Positions 26,731-38,585 of a DNA stretch of 64,000 nucleotides are shown here, in pieces. The DNA is from Vogesella indigofera (lineage in GTDB: Bacteria > Pseudomonadota > Gammaproteobacteria > Burkholderiales > Chromobacteriaceae). Position numbers and translations under genes: made by a program. The number at the start of each line of letters is the position of its first letter. Position 1 is the stretch's first letter. The notes under the pieces are model-generated. The model saw only the letters and a list, made by a program, of their open reading frames with translations. It had not been told where the DNA came from and ran no database searches. The stretch is taken from contig NZ_RBID01000011.1 in NCBI RefSeq assembly GCF_003633895.1, forward strand, positions 620,001-684,000, read 5' to 3'.

Positions 26731-27000
26731 TTACAGCGCGTCTTTCAGTGCCTTGCCGGCACGGAATTTCGGAGACTTGGCAGCAGCGATAGTGATGGTT
26801 TCGCCCGTTTTCGGGTTGCGGCCACTACGCTCTGCGCGTTCACCAACATAGAAAGTACCAAAGCCTACAACAGTAACGGTATCGCCAGCCTTCAGCGCGT
26901 CAGTTACGGCATCGATCATGCCATCCAGCGCTTTGCCAGCAGCTGCTTTAGAAATGTCTGCTTTGGCGGCAATCGCGTCAATCAGTTCAGACTTGTTCAC
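26731..27000 (-). CDS. hupB: DNA-binding protein HU-beta
   Basis: This 89-residue nucleoid protein bends and compacts DNA as a dimer. The family signature [18 protein letters not shown] is clear, as are the helical N-terminus ([18 protein letters not shown]) and the C-terminal helix. The start codon is GTG, preceded by AAGGGGA. It lies between lon and ppiD, a conserved order, and has its own promoter and terminator. Confidence 0.96.
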   Translation of the reverse strand: MNKSELIDAIAAKADISKAAAGKALDGMIDAVTDALKAGDTVTVVGFGTFYVGERAERSGRNPKTGETITIAAAKSPKFRAGKALKDAL

Positions 27001-27055
27001 GTTAAGTCCCCTTTCGTCGTTCTCGGTGTACGTAGTACTGAAATAAACCGCTAGC

Positions 27056-27085
27056 TTTATAACAAGGCCAAAAACCTTGTGTCAA
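27056..27085 (-). promoter_or_regulatory. Sigma-70-type promoter for hupB
   Basis: On the minus strand TTGACA (27085-27080) and TATAAA (27061-27056) are separated by 18 bases, about 55 bases before the hupB start. Both hexamers are near consensus. Confidence 0.7.
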
Positions 27086-27086
27086 G

Positions 27087-27133
27087 CGGCTTCCAGCTGG
27101 GGTCAAGCCTGAATCAACCCCTTCTGGAAGCCG
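27087..27133 (-). terminator. Long hairpin after lon
   Basis: CGGCTTCCAG pairs with CTGGAAGCCG, and an inner GGGGT pairs with ACCCC. It lies 40 bases past the lon stop; a TTTTT run occurs a little further on, inside the hupB promoter. Confidence 0.55.
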
Positions 27134-27174
27134 ATGCTAGCGCGCTTTTCCAGCTAAATCAAAACAAAGCGTCA

Positions 27175-29592
<2,418 letters not shown>

Positions 29593-29632
29593 ATCACCTA
29601 ACCTTAACAGGGAGGAATTCAGTTGCGATTAC

Positions 29633-29660
29633 AGATAAGGGCATGTTGACACTTATCAAG
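29633..29660 (-). promoter_or_regulatory. Sigma-32 (heat-shock) type promoter for lon
   Basis: On the minus strand CTTGATA (29660-29654) and CCCTTATCT (29641-29633) are separated by 12 bases. This is close to the heat-shock consensus CTTGAAA-N12/14-CCCCATNT, and lon is a heat-shock gene in E. coli. Confidence 0.6.
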
Positions 29661-29692
29661 CATGCTAATGCAGATCGCTGCACTTTTAAAAT

Positions 29693-29719
29693 AAAAAACC
29701 GCCGGCAACGGCGGTTTTC
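29693..29719 (-). terminator. Terminator after clpX
   Basis: AAAACCGCCG-TTGC-CGGCGGT followed by TTTTT on the minus strand, 17 bases past the clpX stop. Confidence 0.85.
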
Positions 29720-29735
29720 GGGGAGCGCAGAGCAA

Positions 29736-31013
29736 TCAGGCGGACTGTGCCGTCTGGTCGTCAGTGTCCTGATAGATGAACAGCGGCTTGTCGCCCTTCT
29801 CGATCACCTTTTCGTCAACCACCACGCGGGTCACGCCATCCAGCGACGGCAGCTCGTACATGGTGTCCAGCAGCGCACGCTCCAGAATAGAACGCAGACC
29901 ACGGGCGCCGGTCTTGCGGATCAGCGCCTGCTTGGCGATCAGGCGCAGTGCGGAAGGACGCACTTCAAGATCAACCTTCTCCATCGAGAACAGGCGCTGG
30001 TACTGCTTGATCAGCGCATTCTTCGGTTGGGTCAGGATATTGACCAGTGCCTCTTCGTCCAGCTCTTCCAGCGTCGCGACCACCGGCAGACGGCCGATCA
30101 GCTCCGGAATCAGGCCGAAACGGATCAGGTCTTCCGGCTCGACATCCTGGAACAGCGCCGACAGCGATTTGCCGCCATCCTTGGAGGTCACTTCAGCACC
30201 GAAACCGATACCTCCCTTTTCCGAGCGGCGACGGATGATCTTTTCCAGACCATCGAACGCGCCACCGCAAATGAACAGGATATTGGTGGTGTCGACCTGA
30301 ATGAACTCCTGATTCGGATGCTTGCGGCCACCCTGCGGCGGCACCGAGGCAACCGTGCCTTCGATCAGTTTCAGCAAGGCCTGCTGCACACCCTCGCCCG
30401 ATACGTCACGGGTGATGGACGGGTTTTCGGACTTGCGCGAAATTTTGTCGATTTCATCCAGATACACAATGCCGCGCTGCGCCTTTTCCGGATCGTAGTC
30501 GCACTTCTGCAGCAGCTTCTGGATGATGTGCTCGACATCCTCGCCGACATAACCCGCTTCGGTCAGGGTGGTGGCATCGGCAATCACGAATGGTACATCC
30601 AGCAGCCGCGCCAGTGTTTGCGCCAGCAGCGTCTTGCCGGAACCGGTCGGGCCAATCAGCAGGATGTTGCTCTTCGCCAGTTCGACGTCGTCCTTGCTGC
30701 TCGCCGTGTACAAACGCTTGTAGTGGTTGTACACCGCAACCGACAGGGTTTTCTTCGCCTGTTCCTGGCCGATGATGTGCTGGTCCAGGCTGGCACGGAT
30801 TTCCTGCGGCGTCGGCAACTTGGCCGCCACCTCTTCCGGCGTGGCCGCATCGCCCAGCTTGGCTTCCAGCTCTTCGTGAATGATGTCGGTACACAGGTCG
30901 ACACATTCATTGCAAATGTAGACCTGTGGCCCGGCGATCAGACGCTGCACTTCGTGCTGGCTCTTGCCGCAGAAAGAGCAGTAAAGCAGTTTTTCGCTGT
31001 TTTTGTCAGCCAT
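29736..31013 (-). CDS. clpX: ClpXP unfoldase subunit ClpX
   Basis: This 425-residue AAA+ unfoldase feeds proteins to ClpP. The N-terminal zinc-binding domain has Cys12, Cys15, Cys34 and Cys37. Walker A GPTGSGKT and Walker [11 protein letters not shown] are clear, and the ClpP-contacting IGF-type loop is expected in the GGIGFGAEV segment. It follows clpP by 16 bases and is closed by its own terminator. Length equals the family norm. Confidence 0.97.
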   Translation of the reverse strand: MADKNSEKLLYCSFCGKSQHEVQRLIAGPQVYICNECVDLCTDIIHEELEAKLGDAATPEEVAAKLPTPQEIRASLDQHIIGQEQAKKTLSVAVYNHYKRLYTASSKDDVELAKSNILLIGPTGSGKTLLAQTLARLLDVPFVIADATTLTEAGYVGEDVEHIIQKLLQKCDYDPEKAQRGIVYLDEIDKISRKSENPSITRDVSGEGVQQALLKLIEGTVASVPPQGGRKHPNQEFIQVDTTNILFICGGAFDGLEKIIRRRSEKGGIGFGAEVTSKDGGKSLSALFQDVEPEDLIRFGLIPELIGRLPVVATLEELDEEALVNILTQPKNALIKQYQRLFSMEKVDLEVRPSALRLIAKQALIRKTGARGLRSILERALLDTMYELPSLDGVTRVVVDEKVIEKGDKPLFIYQDTDDQTAQSA

Positions 31014-31029
31014 TCACACCATTCCCGAA

Positions 31030-31662
31030 TTAGGCAGCCACTTCGGCACGCGAAGTCAGCACTTTGTCGATCAGACCGTAAGCCAGCGCCTGCTCCGCGG
31101 ACATGAAATTGTCGCGCTCGGTATCGGCCTGGATCTGTTCCAGCGCCTGACCAGTATGCTTGGCCAGCAATTCATTCATCAGCAACTTGGTTTTCACCAG
31201 CTCGCGCGCATGAATCTCGATATCGGTCACCTGACCGCTCAGACCGCCGCCGTACAGCAACGGTTGGTGAATCATCACCCGGCTATGCGGCAGCGTGAAA
31301 CGCTTGCCCTTGGCGCCGGCGGACAGCAGGAATGCACCCATGCTGGCGGCCTGGCCAATGCAGAGGGTCGAAATGTCCGGCTTGATGAAGTTCATCGTGT
31401 CGTAAATCGACATGCCGGCGGTAATCGACCCACCCGGGGAATTGATGTACAGATAGATGTCCTTGTCCGGGTTCTCCGACTCCAGGAACAGCATCTGTGC
31501 CACGACCAGATTGGCCGACTCATCGGTGACAGGCCCGACCAGGAAAATGATACGTTCCTTGAGCAGGCGGGAGAAGATGTCATAGGCACGTTCGCCACGA
31601 CCGCTCTGCTCCACCACCATGGGCACCAGCCCCAAACCTTGCGGTTCAATCATCGATTTCAT
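31030..31662 (-). CDS. clpP: ATP-dependent Clp protease proteolytic subunit ClpP
   Basis: This 210-residue serine protease forms the double-ring chamber used by ClpX. Catalytic Ser107 lies in [10 protein letters not shown] and His132 in [11 protein letters not shown], with the Asp in [12 protein letters not shown]. It follows tig by 23 bases. The tig-clpP-clpX order is conserved and suggests one transcript coding for folding and degradation of new proteins. Confidence 0.97.
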   Translation of the reverse strand: MKSMIEPQGLGLVPMVVEQSGRGERAYDIFSRLLKERIIFLVGPVTDESANLVVAQMLFLESENPDKDIYLYINSPGGSITAGMSIYDTMNFIKPDISTLCIGQAASMGAFLLSAGAKGKRFTLPHSRVMIHQPLLYGGGLSGQVTDIEIHARELVKTKLLMNELLAKHTGQALEQIQADTERDNFMSAEQALAYGLIDKVLTSRAEVAA

Positions 31663-31685
31663 CGACCTCTCCGGATTACAGTTGA

Positions 31686-32996
31686 TTATTGGCCGTTGTT
31701 GCCCATCAAGGCATCAAACGACAGTTCCTTCTCGACAACATTGGCACGGGACAGCACAAATTCAACCACGTTGTCTTCCAGAACCATCGAAGTCGGGCCT
31801 TCCAGGCGGTCCGGGCTGGCGTAGTACCAGCTCAGCACGTCTTCCGGCTGCTCGTAGCTGTCGGCGAACTCTTCGATCATAGCCTTGACTTGCTCAGGCT
31901 TGGCTTCCAGCTTGTTGGCTTCCACCACTTCCGCCAGGATCAGACCCAGAGCCACGCGGCGTTCGGCTTGCTGGGTGAACAGGTCGGCCGGCAGCGGCAT
32001 GTCTTTCATTGCCATGCCGCGCTGCTCCAGGTCCTTGCGGGCCTGTTCCATCAGGCGGCCAACTTCCAGCTCAACCAGCGACTTCGGCAACTCGATGGTG
32101 GTCGCATCCAGCAGCACCTGCATTACCGCTTCCTTGTTGCGGGCAGTCAGGCGACGCTTGACTTCACGCTCGACGTTCTTGCGAATTTCGGCGCGCATTT
32201 TTTCCACGTCACCATCGGCAATACCCAGCTGCTTGGCCAGCTCTTCGTTGACTTCCGGCAGTTGTGCTTCGGCAACGCTCTTCAGGGTGATGTCGAAGAC
32301 TGCAGTTTTACCGGCAACATCCTTGCCATGGTAATCCTCAGGGAAGTTCACGGTCACGCTGACAGTTTCGCCTTCCTTCAGGCCTTTCACGCCGTTTTCG
32401 AAGTCAGCCAGCATCTGGCCCTGGCCGATCATGAACGGGAAGTTTTCAGCGGAGCCGCCTTCGAAGGCCACGCCGTCGATGCTGCCCTTGAAGTCGATGA
32501 TCACGCGATCGCCTTCGGCCGCAGCGCGCTCAACGTGGTTGAAGCGGGTGCGTTGCTTGCGCAGGATGTCGATGGTCTTATCGATTTCGGCGTCGGTCAC
32601 TGGCGTGTTCGCCTTTTCAACGTCCTTGCCAGCCAGTTCACCCACCACAACTTCCGGATAAACCTCGAAAGTAGCGGCAAACTTGAAGCTCTCGGCGTCG
32701 CCAGCGGCATCAACCGATTCAAAACGCGGGTAGCCGGCTACGCGCAGCTTTTGCTCGACGGCAGCCTTGTAGAAACCTTGTTGCACTTGCTCGCCCAGCA
32801 CTTCTTCACGAACCTGCGCGCCATAGTTCATTTCAACGATCTTGGCCGGGGCTTTGCCTGGACGGAAACCCTGAATCTTGGCCGTGCGTGCCACGCGCTT
32901 CAGGCGCTCGGCAACTTGTGCGTCGATTGCCGCCATTGGCAAAGCAATGCTCATGCGACGCTCAAGGCCGCTCAACGTTTCCAATTGTACTTGCAT
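31686..32996 (-). CDS. tig: Trigger factor
   Basis: This 436-residue ribosome-bound chaperone folds nascent chains. The N-terminal ribosome-binding domain contains the signature GFRPGKAP. The central FKBP-like isomerase domain lies at about 160-245, and the rest is the arm-forming C-terminal domain. I chose ATG 32996 with AGGA six bases upstream; a TTG at 33002 is less likely. In related genomes a tRNA-Leu precedes tig. Here only its 3' end remains, so the tig promoter region has probably been altered by insertion. Confidence 0.96.
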   Translation of the reverse strand: MQVQLETLSGLERRMSIALPMAAIDAQVAERLKRVARTAKIQGFRPGKAPAKIVEMNYGAQVREEVLGEQVQQGFYKAAVEQKLRVAGYPRFESVDAAGDAESFKFAATFEVYPEVVVGELAGKDVEKANTPVTDAEIDKTIDILRKQRTRFNHVERAAAEGDRVIIDFKGSIDGVAFEGGSAENFPFMIGQGQMLADFENGVKGLKEGETVSVTVNFPEDYHGKDVAGKTAVFDITLKSVAEAQLPEVNEELAKQLGIADGDVEKMRAEIRKNVEREVKRRLTARNKEAVMQVLLDATTIELPKSLVELEVGRLMEQARKDLEQRGMAMKDMPLPADLFTQQAERRVALGLILAEVVEANKLEAKPEQVKAMIEEFADSYEQPEDVLSWYYASPDRLEGPTSMVLEDNVVEFVLSRANVVEKELSFDALMGNNGQ

Positions 32997-33257
32997 GTCC
33001 AATCCTTAGATTTAAAGGTGTGGGAGATTAAAGCCAGAGACAAAAAGCAAGATGGCGGAACATTTTACAAGAACCGGCTGAATCTGCTTTTTGCACCAAT
33101 TCAGAGGTATTGCCGAAGGCGGAACAGTCAGGGCGCCGCCCCGCTCGCCCGCATTCTGGCGACAAAAGCAAGGGATGAGTATAGCACGCAGCCACCAAAT
33201 GAACAGTGCATCGCGCTTGCGGCCAAGTGCGCACCAATCCAGGTGCGTAAAAACAAA

Positions 33258-33298
33258 AAACCGCCGAAACCTTTGCTGTGCTTGGGTTTGAGCGGTTT
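33258..33298 (-). terminator. Terminator probably belonging to the lost tRNA-Leu
   Basis: AAACCGC and AAACC pair with GGTTT and GCGGTTT across a two-base bulge, and a T-run follows on the minus strand. It lies 25 bases past the tRNA 3' end and before tig. Confidence 0.65.
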
Positions 33299-33594
33299 AG
33301 TGTTTTCCATGAAGCAATGTAGTGGTGCGAAAGGAGGGACTCGCGAACCCGCTTGACACAAGGCAACCGGCTGATTTTGGGACACTTATGGGACACTGGC
33401 TCACAGCCAGCCACTCCTCGGGCACCCCATCATCACTGCTCAAACTCAGGCATCAAGACAAGACCCGGCAGCCTTGTAAATATTCCTTTATATACATCCC
33501 GGGACGGGACAAATAACCTGGGACGAATTGTACCGCCTATCACCCCACGATCCAAGGCTTCGCTTCGGCTTGATGCAGGCAAGACAGGTGACTC
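33299..33594. other. Junction region between tig and the accessory DNA
   Basis: Together with 32997-33298 this forms a gene-free stretch of about 600 bases. It holds the tRNA-Leu remnant and four GGGAC repeats (33379, 33390, 33500 with an overlapping copy at 33505, and 33519). Two of the repeats are GGGACACT spaced by eleven bases. Such repeats near a tRNA end resemble integrase or excisionase binding sites. No open reading frame is convincing. Confidence 0.45.
33323..33352 (-). pseudogene. 3' end of a tRNA-Leu (likely integration attachment site)
   Basis: Reading the minus strand, a T-arm-like GGGTTCGCGAGTCCC (33350-33336) leads to TCCTTTCGCACCA ending at 33323, including the CCA tail. It is the usual 3' end of a tRNA-Leu except for two extra bases in the T-loop. 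No acceptor 5' strand, D-arm or anticodon arm is found upstream. The rest has been replaced by unrelated DNA, as expected at the end of an element integrated into a tRNA. Confidence 0.65.
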
Positions 33595-34512
33595 TCACCC
33601 GGGCGCCCTGTCGATGTGAAGCACTCCCTCCTCTGCTTCCAGCATTTTCTGGAACAGCCATTCCTTCAAGGCATTAAGCGAGGTTCGCTCCCTGGTCCGC
33701 GCTGTCGACATCAAGAAGAACCCATAACCCGTTTTGACCTGCAGTGGATAAGGAATCACCAGGCGACCAGCATCCAGATCTGGTTGCACGAAGGTAGGGT
33801 CGCTATACGTGACACCGACACCTTGCAAAGTAGCAGCGATGGCCATGTAGTCGGTATCGAACACCTGCTCTCTGGCCGCAGGTTGCGGCGAATAGCCAGC
33901 CGCCTTCCACCATAGCGACCAGCCCATACGGTCACCGGTTGGGTGGATGGGCGTGACTTGCGCCAAGGCTTCCAGCTCCAACCCTCCATTCAGGCACAGC
34001 TCGGGGGCACATAATGGCACCACGACTTCCTCATGCAAAAGTTCTACACCTTCACCAGCCAGCACTAGTGGCCCGTACTGGATCACATAGTCGTACTCAT
34101 CCCAATGGACTGAGGGAGAAGCCTCCCACACCGTGGTCAAACTCACCTCGATATCCGGGTGTTCCTGATAAAACTCCCGGAGCAGCGGCATCAACCACAG
34201 GTAAGCAATCGAAGGGCGTGACTTGAGCCGAACCTGGTTGCCATGTCCATCGCGCAATCGCGAGACCGAGCTACCAATCAACTGCAACGCCATCTGGGTC
34301 GTCTTGAACAGGTCTTGCCCTGCCTCTGTCGGCACCGGCATCCGGTTACGTTTTTCCAGCAACGGGAAGCCGAAATAGCTCTCCAGGTTCTTGATCTGGT
34401 GGCTAATTGCACTCTGAGTCAGACACAGCTCATTAGCTGCAGCCGTGAAGCTGCTGAGGCGCGCAACCGACTCGAATACACGCAATGCATGCAATGGGGG
34501 GAGTTGACTCAT
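33595..34512 (-). CDS. LysR-type regulator (GcvA-like)
   Basis: This 305-residue regulator has an N-terminal winged helix-turn-helix (LPPLHALRVFESVARLSSFTA, then LTQSAISHQIKNLE) and an effector domain. The opening is typical of the GcvA/AmpR subgroup. It is divergent from the amino-acid binding protein and deacylase genes, a layout in which the regulator controls its neighbours. GC content is visibly lower than in the host genes to the left, suggesting acquisition. The ligand is unknown; an amino acid or N-acyl-amino acid is plausible. Confidence 0.85.
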   Translation of the reverse strand: MSQLPPLHALRVFESVARLSSFTAAANELCLTQSAISHQIKNLESYFGFPLLEKRNRMPVPTEAGQDLFKTTQMALQLIGSSVSRLRDGHGNQVRLKSRPSIAYLWLMPLLREFYQEHPDIEVSLTTVWEASPSVHWDEYDYVIQYGPLVLAGEGVELLHEEVVVPLCAPELCLNGGLELEALAQVTPIHPTGDRMGWSLWWKAAGYSPQPAAREQVFDTDYMAIAATLQGVGVTYSDPTFVQPDLDAGRLVIPYPLQVKTGYGFFLMSTARTRERTSLNALKEWLFQKMLEAEEGVLHIDRAPG

Positions 34513-34791
34513 CGCTTACTGACTCCAGTCGCAAGGATGCCGATTACATCGGCAGGCACCACGACTGTCAACCAGCGATCGGCCTCGCCATGCCTTGCGC
34601 ACGCAGTTTTGAATCAGATGAATAGGGGCATCGATATGTTTCACCGCCCCCTTGTAACGCCTATGCAATACTTTTTTCACCTGCTTCAGACAGAAAAACT
34701 TCGGGTAATCCACGGGTTATCGGGGCTTTATTCATACCAGCAGCCAATCGCAGATCGCATTCAATCTCAAGATGCACATAGAGGAGTCAAC

Positions 34792-35574
34792 ATGAAAAAA
34801 AGCGTGACCGGAATCACCCTCGCCTTCTGTGCCCTGGCAAGCATGGGCAGCCATGCCAGCGAGACACAGCTCATTCGCTTCGGTGTCGAGCCTAACTACC
34901 CACCGTTCGAAAGCAAGATGCCGGATGGCTCGCTCGTCGGTTTTGACATCGATCTGGGCAATGCCATGTGTGCCGAACTCAAGGCCAAATGCGTCTGGGT
35001 AGAACAGGGGTTCGACGGCATGATTCCTGGCCTGATGGCCAAAAAATTCGATGCCATTCTCTCTGGCATGTTGATCACGGAAAAGCGCAAGCAAGTGATC
35101 AACTTCACCAACCGTCTGTACCTGTCCACCGCCAGCCTGATGGTACGCAAAGGCTCCGGTCTGCTGCCTACCGCCGAATCGTTGCGCGGCAAGCGCATCG
35201 GCGTGCAAAAAGGCACCTCCCAGGAAACCTTCATTCGTACCTACTGGGCACCCAAGGGCGTGCAGGTGGTTGGCTACCAGTCTCAAGACCAGGTATACGC
35301 AGACGTGCGAGCCGAACGTCTGGATGGCGCGGTGCAATCTACCGTACAAGCCAAGCTGCTATTCCTGGGAAGGCCGGAAGGAAAAAATTTCGAACTAGCC
35401 GGCGAGCCGCTGCGTGACGACAAAATCTTTGGCCCCGGCGTGGGCATCGGCATTCGAAAAGACAGCCCTGCGCTTGAAAAAGACTTGAATATGGCTCTGG
35501 CCAAAATCAAGGCAAACGGCACTTACCACAAGCTGATGAAGAAATACTTCGACTTCGATATTTCTGGCGGCTGA
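34792..35574 (+). CDS. Amino-acid ABC transporter substrate-binding protein
   Basis: This 260-residue periplasmic protein has a signal peptide (MKKSVTGITLAFCALASMGSH, about residues 1-22, cleaved near HA-SE) and a family 3 binding fold. Conserved segments are RFGVEPNYPPFESK, GFDIDLGNAMC and DGMIPGLMAKKFDAILSGM. It resembles the HisJ/ArtJ group for polar amino acids. ATG 34792 has GAGGAG five bases upstream. The permease and ATPase are not next to it, so it may dock to another transporter. It is divergent from the LysR gene and upstream of the deacylase. Confidence 0.88.
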   Translation: MKKSVTGITLAFCALASMGSHASETQLIRFGVEPNYPPFESKMPDGSLVGFDIDLGNAMCAELKAKCVWVEQGFDGMIPGLMAKKFDAILSGMLITEKRKQVINFTNRLYLSTASLMVRKGSGLLPTAESLRGKRIGVQKGTSQETFIRTYWAPKGVQVVGYQSQDQVYADVRAERLDGAVQSTVQAKLLFLGRPEGKNFELAGEPLRDDKIFGPGVGIGIRKDSPALEKDLNMALAKIKANGTYHKLMKKYFDFDISGG

Positions 35575-35656
35575 TCACCACCTTTGCTGACAGGCAGGCC
35601 GGTTTTCCCATCACACCGGCCTGCACCCACCACTCATAGCTGAAAATCGCCCAACA

Positions 35657-37132
35657 ATGTCCACTCCACTGATCTACGACATCGTGCTGCGCAACGGCAC
35701 CGTGATCGACGGCACCGGTGCACCGCGCTACATGGCCGACGTCGCCATCAATGGCGATCGCATCGCCGCCATCCGCAGCCCAGGCACCTTGAAAGGCAGG
35801 CAAACCATCAATATTGAAGGACTGGTGGTTAGCCCCGGCTTTATCGACGTCCACACACACGACGACCGCCTGGTGCTGATCGACCCGTCAATGCAACCCA
35901 AAGTGAGCCAAGGCATAGCCACTGTAGTCGTTGGCAACTGCGGCATCAGCTTGTCACCACTCAAGCTCACCACGTCCGACCCGGTGCCGCCACTCAACCT
36001 GCTGGGCAGCAAGCAAGACTTTGTCTTCGACTCAATGCGCGACTACATCAAGGCCGTCAACCAGGCCGTGCCGGCAGTGAACGTTGTGGCGCTAGTCGGG
36101 CATTCCACCCTGCGCGTAGCCGTCATGGACGAGCTGGATCGCCCAGCAAGCGCAGAAGAAACACAGCAAATGCGCTCGATACTGCGCAAGGCGCTGGCAG
36201 AAGGCGCCGCGGGCCTGTCCTCTGGCTTGTACTACCAGCCTGCCAACGCGGCCGAAATGGACGAACTCGTCGAACTGGCAAAGGAAGCCAGCCACGCCGG
36301 CGGGATATACACCACCCACATGCGTGACGAAGACGACTTCGTCATGGAATCGTTGCAGGAAACCTTCGAAACCGGGCGCCGTGCCGAAGTGCCGGTCGTC
36401 ATCTCGCACCACAAGTGCGCGGGGCGGAAAAACTGGGGTCGGAGCGTAGACACGCTGCGCGTGATCGAACAGGCGGCGGCCAACCAAGAAATTCACGTTG
36501 ACGCCTACCCTTACTCCGCGTGCTCGACCGTGCTGCGCGCCGATGCCATCGACGAAAGCATCCGCATCATTATCACCTGGTCCACCCCATGCCCGGAGGT
36601 AGCCGGCCGAGACCTGGCTGACATCGCAGCAGAATGGCAGATCAGCCAGCACGAAGCCTGCGAGCGCCTGTCGCCAGCCGGTGCCGTGTACTTCGACATG
36701 AGCGAAGACGACGTGCAGCGCATCCTGGCACACCCACTGGTAATGATCGGGTCGGATGGCATCCCGCACGATAGCCACCCTCATCCGCGACTATGGGGCA
36801 CCTTCCCGCGCGTGCTGGGCCACTACTCGCGAGACATCGGGCTGTTTAGCCTGGAAGAAGCCGTGCGCAAAATGACCTCCCTGCCGGCACAGCGCTTTGG
36901 GCTGACCAACCGCGGCACGATAGCTACCGACCATTTTGCCGATCTCGTTGTATTTGACCCGACAACCATCAGCGACGCAGCCACCTTCGAACAGCCAATC
37001 GCACCAGCTGTCGGCGTGACGCTATTACTGGTCAACGGGCAAGTGGCCTACTCCACGAGACCCGACTTGGCCAGCCAGCGGAACGGCCGCTTCCTGACTC
37101 GCTCCGGCATGGCCGTACCACTCCCAGCCTGA
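35657..37132 (+). CDS. N-acyl-D-amino-acid deacylase (D-aminoacylase)
   Basis: This 491-residue amidohydrolase releases D-amino acids from N-acyl forms. Metal ligands lie in DVHTHDD (His66, His68), Cys95 in GNCGIS acts as the metal-bridging cysteine, and an Asp in MIGSDGIPHD is the catalytic base. It follows the binding protein by 82 bases. The context suggests uptake and deacylation of N-acyl or D-amino acids. Stereospecificity is inferred from family similarity. It is closed by a terminator, after which phage-type genes begin. Confidence 0.9.
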   Translation: MSTPLIYDIVLRNGTVIDGTGAPRYMADVAINGDRIAAIRSPGTLKGRQTINIEGLVVSPGFIDVHTHDDRLVLIDPSMQPKVSQGIATVVVGNCGISLSPLKLTTSDPVPPLNLLGSKQDFVFDSMRDYIKAVNQAVPAVNVVALVGHSTLRVAVMDELDRPASAEETQQMRSILRKALAEGAAGLSSGLYYQPANAAEMDELVELAKEASHAGGIYTTHMRDEDDFVMESLQETFETGRRAEVPVVISHHKCAGRKNWGRSVDTLRVIEQAAANQEIHVDAYPYSACSTVLRADAIDESIRIIITWSTPCPEVAGRDLADIAAEWQISQHEACERLSPAGAVYFDMSEDDVQRILAHPLVMIGSDGIPHDSHPHPRLWGTFPRVLGHYSRDIGLFSLEEAVRKMTSLPAQRFGLTNRGTIATDHFADLVVFDPTTISDAATFEQPIAPAVGVTLLLVNGQVAYSTRPDLASQRNGRFLTRSGMAVPLPA

Positions 37133-37183
37133 TCGACACAACGCATCAGGCGTATCCGGTTACGGTGCGAACCCCTACGCCAT

Positions 37184-37216
37184 AAAAAAGGCGCCACCCA
37201 CCGGTGGCGCCTTTTC
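37184..37216. terminator. Terminator between the deacylase and the BRO gene
   Basis: AAAAAGGCGCCACC pairs with GGTGGCGCCTTTT. A-run and T-run flank it, so it serves both convergent genes. Confidence 0.9.
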
Positions 37217-37219
37217 TTT

Positions 37220-38209
37220 CTACCCCCGCCGCGCCAGCCTGGCCATGGCGGCGGCGCCGATGGCGTGCAGATCGTCGCGGGTCCACATCACATCCGGCGC
37301 GGCGAGCTGCTTGGCCAGCTCCGCCGCTGTCGCCACAAACGCCTCGGTCGGTACCGGCTCAGCTTGCAGCACGCCGCGATGGTTCATGCTCAGCAACACC
37401 CGCCCGCCCCTCGCCAGATCAGCCGGCGACACCGGCCAAGGCATAGACGCCCCTGGCGCCGGCATAGCCGCGGCGGCAGACACTGGCGCGATAGCCGATG
37501 GTGCGGCCTCGCCCCGCAAGTATGCCTCCACCGCGGCCAACCCTGCCTTACCCTGTGCCGGCGCAAAGCACGCCGCGTGCATCTGCGCGCCCGCCTCTGT
37601 CCACACGATCATGCTGCGGCCGAAGTTGCGCGACACCTCGCCAGTGTGCAGATTGGCCAGCCCGAAGCGGCGCAGCGCGTCACCCTCCAGCCGGAACCAG
37701 TGCACACCGTGGACAAACCGCTCCGGGAACAGCTCGCGGTTGCGCCGGATCGGATCGATGCTCATGCCGAAGCATGCGGCCAACCTTTGCATGGTCAGCA
37801 CCGGCAGATCGTCCAGCATCGCCACGCCAGGCGCCGCAACGTTGGCCGCAGCCGACGGCAAGGCGTAGCTGCCGGACTTGCGCAGCGACGGCAGCACCTC
37901 GTGCGTCACCCAGCGCTTGAAGCGCTTCGCTTCCGGTTTGCGGCTTTTCAGGATCGCGGAGTACAGGCCGGATTCGTTGATGATGACCAACGCCTGTTCT
38001 CCACCAAGGGTACGCACAATGTGCGTACCCTTTTCGTCTTCATCCAGAGAGCGCGTCATATCGGGCGCATTGCGGTAATCCAGCGCAGCAGCAACGTCAG
38101 ACGCAACAAACCACACCTCACCTTCACGATCGAAGGTGCGGACATCAAAGGAACCAAAAGAGAAAACAGCAGGTGCGGACGCGCCAAGGGATTGAATGTG
38201 AGCAGTCAT
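37220..38209 (-). CDS. BRO-N / ORF6N domain antirepressor-like protein
   Basis: This 329-residue DNA-binding protein has a BRO-N domain at about 14-112 (EVWFVASDVAAALDY, then KRFKRWVTHEVLPSLRKSG) and an ORF6N-like domain at about 131-220 (LPVLTMQRLAACFGMS, then MIVWTEAGAQMHA). A variable C-terminal tail follows. Such proteins are phage antirepressors or regulators. ATG 38209 has AGGAG six bases upstream; the longer reading is not conserved. It carries three copies of the repeat word within about 300 bases. Its target is unknown. Confidence 0.85.
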   Translation of the reverse strand: MTAHIQSLGASAPAVFSFGSFDVRTFDREGEVWFVASDVAAALDYRNAPDMTRSLDEDEKGTHIVRTLGGEQALVIINESGLYSAILKSRKPEAKRFKRWVTHEVLPSLRKSGSYALPSAAANVAAPGVAMLDDLPVLTMQRLAACFGMSIDPIRRNRELFPERFVHGVHWFRLEGDALRRFGLANLHTGEVSRNFGRSMIVWTEAGAQMHAACFAPAQGKAGLAAVEAYLRGEAAPSAIAPVSAAAAMPAPGASMPWPVSPADLARGGRVLLSMNHRGVLQAEPVPTEAFVATAAELAKQLAAPDVMWTRDDLHAIGAAAMARLARRG

Positions 38210-38368
38210 TTCTAACTCCTGTGATAGCGGTTTTTTCCCGCCACCCCCGCGGCCAAGCAAGGGTGGCAGACCAAGGTGGGGTTGGCCGACCGGCTCACAG
38301 GACACCGGCACACCCGAAGGTGTCCCCACCCGGCCCGCCATAAACTGCGCGCACGAGTGCATTCAAAC

Positions 38369-38393
38369 AAAAAGCCGCAATGATGGCGGCTAT
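38369..38393 (-). terminator. Terminator-like hairpin upstream of the BRO gene
   Basis: On the minus strand AGCCGCCATCATTGCGGCT is followed by TTTT. It lies between the Kiwa operon and the BRO gene. Confidence 0.6.
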
Positions 38394-38430
38394 TCTGTTC
38401 GCCTGTGATTACACGGGCGGCCAAGCCCGT

Positions 38431-38448
38431 TCACGCTATTGAGCGTGA
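38431..38448. promoter_or_regulatory. 18-bp palindrome, possible repressor operator
   Basis: TCACGCT-ATTG-AGCGTGA is a perfect dyad 222 bases upstream of the BRO gene. Its size fits a phage-type repressor site. Confidence 0.35.
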
Positions 38449-38585
38449 TACACATAGCATAGTAGACGAGGCAAAGGCACGTCAAGCCCTATAAGAAGCC
38501 GCGCAACCCTTCTGCCAAATGAGCAATAGGAACATTATGCATCTGCATTAGATTGCTCCAAAAATCACCCCATTAAAGTTTGACC

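Larger units (their letters stand above)
38210..38585. other. Gene-free region between the BRO gene and kwaB
   Basis: This 376-base stretch holds a GC-rich hairpin near 38240-38267, a terminator-like hairpin (38369-38393) and an 18-bp palindrome (38431-38448). There is a sharp fall in GC content toward the Kiwa genes. No open reading frame is supported. Confidence 0.5.

Noticed and set aside
33323-33408. Intact tRNA-Leu upstream of tig
   Set aside because: The 85 bases that should hold its 5' part contain no matching acceptor strand or D-arm.
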